Positions 60,419-64,000 of a stretch of DNA of 64,000 nucleotides are shown one piece after another. Made by a program: the position numbers and the translations under genes. The stretch's first letter is position 1; each line of letters begins with the position of its first letter. The notes beneath the pieces are model-generated. The model had not been told where the DNA came from. It did not search any database and saw only the letters and a program-made list of their open reading frames with translations. Source of the DNA: JAVVEW01 sp032251045 (GTDB lineage Bacteria; Pseudomonadota; Gammaproteobacteria; Methylococcales; Methylomonadaceae); assembly GCA_032251045.1 (NCBI GenBank), contig JAVVEW010000004.1, forward strand, positions 1 to 64,000. Reading direction: 5' to 3'.

Positions 60419-61581
60419 TGCAGCGCATCGTCTGTCCGGAGCGGCCAAACTGGCGTGAACAAGCCCAGGAATTCGGTTTTCATTTCCATACCCTGAACAA
60501 CCAACCGTACTGGGATGAAACCGCCTATTACCAATTCACCCTGAACCAGATCGAACAAGACCTGGAACAGCCGGCCGAAGAAATCCAGCAGATGTGTTTG
60601 CAGGCGGTGGACACAGTGGTCAACGATGCCGCCTGGCTGACCCGGTTCGGCATTCCCGAGCGCTATTGGGATTTAATTAAAAACAGCTGGGACAGGGACG
60701 AACCCAGTCTGTATGCTCGGCTGGACTTTGCCTACGACGGCCTGGGGCCTGCCAAGCTGTATGAAAACAACGCCGATACCCCGACCAGCCTGTACGAAAC
60801 CGGCTTCTGGCAATGGCTGTGGCTGGAGCAGCAAATCGACGCAGGCGTGCTGCCTAAAACCGCTGATCAATTCAACTCGCTACAAGAACGGCTGATTCAG
60901 CGCTTGGGCCAGATTTATCAAGGCCATGAAGACCGGTATTTTTATTTCAGTTGTTGTCAGGGCAGTCTTGAAGATCGCGGCACCGTGCAATACCTGCAAG
61001 ACTGCGCCGCCGAGGCCGGCATTGCCGAAAAATTCATTTTTATCGAAGATGTTGGCGAAGGTGAGGATGGCAGTTTCACCGACCTGGACAACCAGGTGAT
61101 TGAATTGATGTTCAAGCTCTACCCTTGGGAGTTCATGTTCAGTGACGACTATGGCCGGTTATTACCTAGGCAAGGCACGCAATGGCTGGAGCCGGCCTGG
61201 AAGTCGGTGCTATCTAACAAAGCCTTATTGCCATTGTTGTGGCGGCTTTACCCCAAGCATCCCAATTTACTGCCGGCATTTTTCGAGGACGAACCACGCC
61301 GGTTGGACAGCGGCGACTGGATCAAAAAACCGCTGTTTTCCCGTGAAGGCAGCAACATCAGTCATTACCGGCAAGGCGAAGTGATCAGCCAAACGCCTGG
61401 GCCGTATGGTCAGGAAGGGTTTATTTATCAGAAATATCACCCGTTACCGGAATTTGCCGGCAACCACGCCCTGATCGGTGCCTGGCTGGTGAACGACCAG
61501 GCTGCCGGCATTGGCATCCGTGAAGACTGCACTCCGGTGACCCAAGACACGTCTCGTTTTCTGCCGCATTGTTTGCTTTAG
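60418..61581 (+). CDS. yjfC: Glutathionylspermidine-synthase-like ATP-grasp enzyme (YjfC-like)
   Basis: 387 aa from the ATG at 60418. It has the GspS C-terminal ATP-grasp fold: PYWDETAYYQFT near residue 35, LYENNADTPTSLYETGFWQW, the nucleotide-binding WIKKPLFSREGSNI and VNDQAAGIGIREDCTP. It lacks the amidase domain of GspSA. Related enzymes ligate peptides to amines; in this operon the target is unknown, with a lipoprotein or a cell-wall peptide proposed by analogy. Confidence 0.88.
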   Translation: MQRIVCPERPNWREQAQEFGFHFHTLNNQPYWDETAYYQFTLNQIEQDLEQPAEEIQQMCLQAVDTVVNDAAWLTRFGIPERYWDLIKNSWDRDEPSLYARLDFAYDGLGPAKLYENNADTPTSLYETGFWQWLWLEQQIDAGVLPKTADQFNSLQERLIQRLGQIYQGHEDRYFYFSCCQGSLEDRGTVQYLQDCAAEAGIAEKFIFIEDVGEGEDGSFTDLDNQVIELMFKLYPWEFMFSDDYGRLLPRQGTQWLEPAWKSVLSNKALLPLLWRLYPKHPNLLPAFFEDEPRRLDSGDWIKKPLFSREGSNISHYRQGEVISQTPGPYGQEGFIYQKYHPLPEFAGNHALIGAWLVNDQAAGIGIREDCTPVTQDTSRFLPHCLL

Positions 61582-61614
61582 CAAACGCCCCGAATACTCA
61601 CACAGGAAAAGGTT

Positions 61615-62487
61615 ATGCCCGAACGCCTTGCCAAACCCGCATTGAAACATCTTACTCCGCTATTGCTGGCGCTGACCTGCTTAACCGCCAACGCCGGTTG
61701 GCAAGATGCCAAGGTTTGGGCGAGTATCGAGCAGCCCAACAGCCAACCGGATGCCCCGCAAAGCCTGGGTCGCTTCACCGCCGGTTGTATCAGTCATGCG
61801 CACAAGCTTCCGATCAACGGCATCGGTTATCAAGCCATGCGTTTGTCACGGCAACGGCTTTATGGTCATCCCGATTTAATCAACTTTATCCAGCGTTTGG
61901 GTGAAACCGCCCAACAACGTGGCTGGGGTTCGGTGTTGGTCGGCGATTTAGGCCAGGCGCGTGGCGGCCCCACGCCTTCCGGCCACCGCAGCCATCAGTC
62001 CGGGTTGGATGTGGATATCTGGTTTCAATTGTCTGATGTGGCGGCAACACGGCTGCTGACACAGGCCGAGCGTGAGCACTGGTCGGCGCCCAACATGCTT
62101 GCCGCCAAAGGCCGTCTGGATACCCAGCGCTGGCAAAACAAGCATGATCAATTATTACAAGCGGCCGCCGAAGACGCCCGGGTAGCGCGTATTTTTGTCA
62201 ATCCGGCAATTAAACAGCACTTGTGTGCAAGTTATGGCAGCGCAAGCTGGCTGAGAAAAATTCGCCCCTGGTATCAACATCACGACCATTTTCATGTTCG
62301 TTTACGCTGCCCTAAAGACAGCCTCGACTGTATCGACCAGGCGCCGCCACCGTCTGGCGACAGCTGCGACGCTTCGCTGGCCTGGTGGTTTACTCCCGAA
62401 GCGTATGCCCCCGCCAAGCCCATCACTAAACCCAAGCCTAAGCCACAGCTTCCCCAGCAATGTCAGCGTGTCTTGACCGCCCCCTGA
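61615..62487 (+). CDS. mepA: Penicillin-insensitive murein endopeptidase (MepA)
   Basis: 290 aa with a signal peptide (residues about 1-27, ending NAGWQ). The LAS-type metal site is visible: GHRSHQSGLDVDIWF (H and D ligands) and the late HHDHFHVRLRCP (H-x-H). Disulfide cysteines are at CISHAH, CASYG and CPKDSLDC. It cleaves D-alanyl-meso-diaminopimelic acid cross-links. It sits just after the yjf operon, possibly related to an envelope role. The C-terminal Lys/Pro-rich tail (KPITKPKPKPQLP) is low complexity. Confidence 0.94.
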   Translation: MPERLAKPALKHLTPLLLALTCLTANAGWQDAKVWASIEQPNSQPDAPQSLGRFTAGCISHAHKLPINGIGYQAMRLSRQRLYGHPDLINFIQRLGETAQQRGWGSVLVGDLGQARGGPTPSGHRSHQSGLDVDIWFQLSDVAATRLLTQAEREHWSAPNMLAAKGRLDTQRWQNKHDQLLQAAAEDARVARIFVNPAIKQHLCASYGSASWLRKIRPWYQHHDHFHVRLRCPKDSLDCIDQAPPPSGDSCDASLAWWFTPEAYAPAKPITKPKPKPQLPQQCQRVLTAP

Positions 62488-62655
62488 TTCGAACTATGAT
62501 GGCGATACAGCAGTCGCGTAAGCAAGATATGAGAAGGTGTTGATCGAGCCTGTAACTTATCGTTAGCGGGTAAGCGTTTTTAGACTCCAAATTGAGCATT
62601 GCTGGTATTTCAGCGACAGCACGACACCAAAAGCGTTTAAACTCTGGATACCTGA

Positions 62656-63660
62656 ATGGCCATCAAAAAATCGGAACTGTACTCGCCTCTTTGGGCGTCT
62701 TGCGATGCTCTGCGTGGCGGCATGGACGCTTCGCAGTACAAGGACTATGTCCTGTTTATGCTGTTCATCAAATACATCACCGACAAGTATGCGGATTCGG
62801 ATGATTTCGCCCCGCCGGTCACCATTCCTGACGGCGCCAGCTTCAACGATATGGTCAAGCTCAAGGGCAAAACCGATATCGGTGACAAGATCAACACGCA
62901 GATTATCCAGCCGCTGATCGACGCCAACGACCGCCTGTCACGCAGCGACTTCCCGGATTTCAACGACCCCAACAAGCTGGGCAAAGGCAAGGCGATGGTG
63001 GATCGTCTGACCGACCTTATCGCCATCTTTCAGAAGCCGGAACTCAACTTTGCCAGGAACCGTGCCGAGCATGACGATATTCTGGGCGATGCCTACGAAT
63101 ACCCGATGCGCCACTTCGCCAGCGAGAGCGGCAAGAGCAAGGGGCAGTTCTATACCCCCTCCGAAGTGAGCCGTATTCTGGCGCAGGTGCTGGGCATAGG
63201 GCCGCACAACACCACTGCCCGCACCGTGGCTTACGACCTGACCTGTGGTTCCGGCTCGCTGCTGCTGAAAGTGGCCGCCGAAGCGGGCAAGCACATTACC
63301 CTTGAGGGGCAGGAAAAGGATATCAGCACCGCCGGTCTGGCGCGCATGGTGCCCTTTGACGAGATCACCAATGCCAAAAACGATGACAACCTTCAACCTG
63401 CCGCGCTACATCGACACCAGCGAGCCGGAAGACCTGCACGATATTCACGCCCATCTGAACGGCGGTATTCCGGTGCGCGATATCGACGGTGATGCCAGTG
63501 CCCTGCCGCCCATTCCGGGCCTATCGGCCTACTGGCAGGCGCTGCCGGGATTGCGTCAGGCGTTGTTTACCGCCAATGCCCGCCCAGGCTATGCTGATCT
63601 GGCGGTGGAGTCCGGCGCACTCAAAACCACCATTTTGCAGCACCCCGAGTTTGCCGCTTT
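62656..63660 (+). pseudogene. hsdM: Internally deleted hsdM (type I RM methyltransferase)
   Basis: Residues 1 to about 228 match the HsdM N-terminal and early methyltransferase regions (DEALRGGM-like start, HDILGDAYEYPMRHFASESG, GQFYTPSEVSRIL, and the SAM motif DLTCGSGSLLL). The sequence then jumps from GLARM to MVPFDEITNAKND, a C-terminal segment; the NPPF catalytic part is missing. An extra T near 63391 then shifts the frame, and the C-terminal piece continues in another frame (PRYIDTSEPEDLHDIHAHLNGG to about 63660). The gene cannot produce an active methylase. Neither hsdS nor hsdR is present. Confidence 0.85.
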
Positions 63661-63661
63661 C

Positions 63662-63846
63662 CGCAGCTGCTGGAGCCAACCCACAGCGAGCGCTTCACGG
63701 CCATTCTGGATAAACACTTCCCAAGCTGGCGCACCGCACGGGATGAACTCAACGCCCTGCCGTTGGAGACGATTAACCCGGAACAGGCTGCTAACCCGGA
63801 TCCAGGGAGTGTCATCGACACTGTAAAACTGACCCACCTGAGGTAG
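63662..63846 (+). pseudogene. Tail of a YgjP-type metallopeptidase fused to hsdM debris
   Basis: From the codon CTG at about 63665, a frame reads LLEPTHSERFTAILDKHFPSWRTARDELNALPLETI. That is the C-terminal third of YgjP/SprT-like proteins commonly encoded at the end of hsd operons; the HExxH part is missing. It implies a deletion that took hsdS, hsdR and most of this gene. The frame closes at 63846 within what looks like insertion-sequence DNA (VIDTVKLTHLR). Confidence 0.65.
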
Positions 63847-64000
63847 GATAGCTGCCATTTGGAACGACAGGATGGCGGTTGAAATGCAATGTTGAATCAG
63901 GAGTCATTTCATCGTGCCGGCGCAGGTGATGGGGCTCAATGCCTTTCCGGACGAGGTATGGATGAGAAGAATCGGCGCTCGTAGCCTTGCGTCAAGCATC
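63820..64000. mobile_element. Possible insertion-sequence end at the right edge
   Basis: Starting around 63820 the DNA no longer resembles the peptidase family (ACTGTAAAACTGACCCACCTGAGG-like terminal look) and has no complete gene before the window ends. An IS21-like end is the best guess from the sequence style, but no transposase motif or second terminal repeat is visible. Confidence is low. Confidence 0.25.

Overview
The window looks like a chromosomal segment of a free-living gammaproteobacterium, most likely a Methylococcales-type methanotroph. The evidence is the conserved gammaproteobacterial gene order (rhlB/trxA/rho; fur divergent from bamE, then rnfH, ratA and smpB; scpA, scpB and rluB; tsaB; the yjfIJKLMC-type operon), moderately high GC, many intergenic cruciform repeats, and a cluster of secreted proteins whose mature N-terminus is predicted to be histidine. 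No methane monooxygenase or rRNA gene is present, so the lineage is an inference.

1-8400 is a compact type I-F2 (I-Fv) CRISPR-Cas locus on the minus strand: cas1, a Cas2-Cas3 fusion, cas7fv, cas5fv, cas6f, then leader and array, with no large (Cas8f/Csy1) subunit gene. An intact vapBC pair sits in opposite orientation between cas1 and cas2-3. The remains of a second toxin-antitoxin pair (zeta-like kinase and ParD-like protein) lie between cas6f and the leader. recB (8468-12076) abuts cas1 without recC or recD.

12740-19247 is a probable export or metal/redox cluster: a YcnI-like protein and a smaller protein, both predicted to begin with His after signal-peptide removal, a TlpA-type thioredoxin, a DUF4266 lipoprotein, a large outer-membrane protein (DUF3570 plus a second Met/His-rich barrel) and ApbE flavin transferase, with palindromic repeats between the genes. 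A GH57 enzyme follows. 21218-27322 is a three-gene signalling operon on the minus strand (HD-GYP response regulator, NMT1-like binding protein, hybrid histidine kinase with a PhnD-like input domain).

28255-54223 is mainly housekeeping: rsmE, dcd (interrupted by a 230-residue intein), a wbpV/wbpL/wbpM-like surface polysaccharide trio, a diguanylate cyclase, a LysR regulator, plsY, rluB, scpB, scpA, a site-2 protease, yciO, tsaB, tRNA-Ser, cpdA, lolD/lolC, fur, bamE, rnfH, ratA, an SNF transporter, smpB, hopJ, an FAD oxidoreductase plus MnmM-like methyltransferase pair, a frameshifted Asp/Asn hydroxylase gene, a PilZ protein, nudE, rhlB and trxA.

54436-64000 holds rho, two small genes, the yjf operon (DUF2170, PspA-like, an added K+ channel, DUF2491, DUF350, DUF1190, glutathionylspermidine-synthase-like ATP-grasp), mepA, and a collapsed type I restriction-modification locus: an internally deleted hsdM joined to the tail of a YgjP-type metallopeptidase, ending at what may be an insertion-sequence edge.
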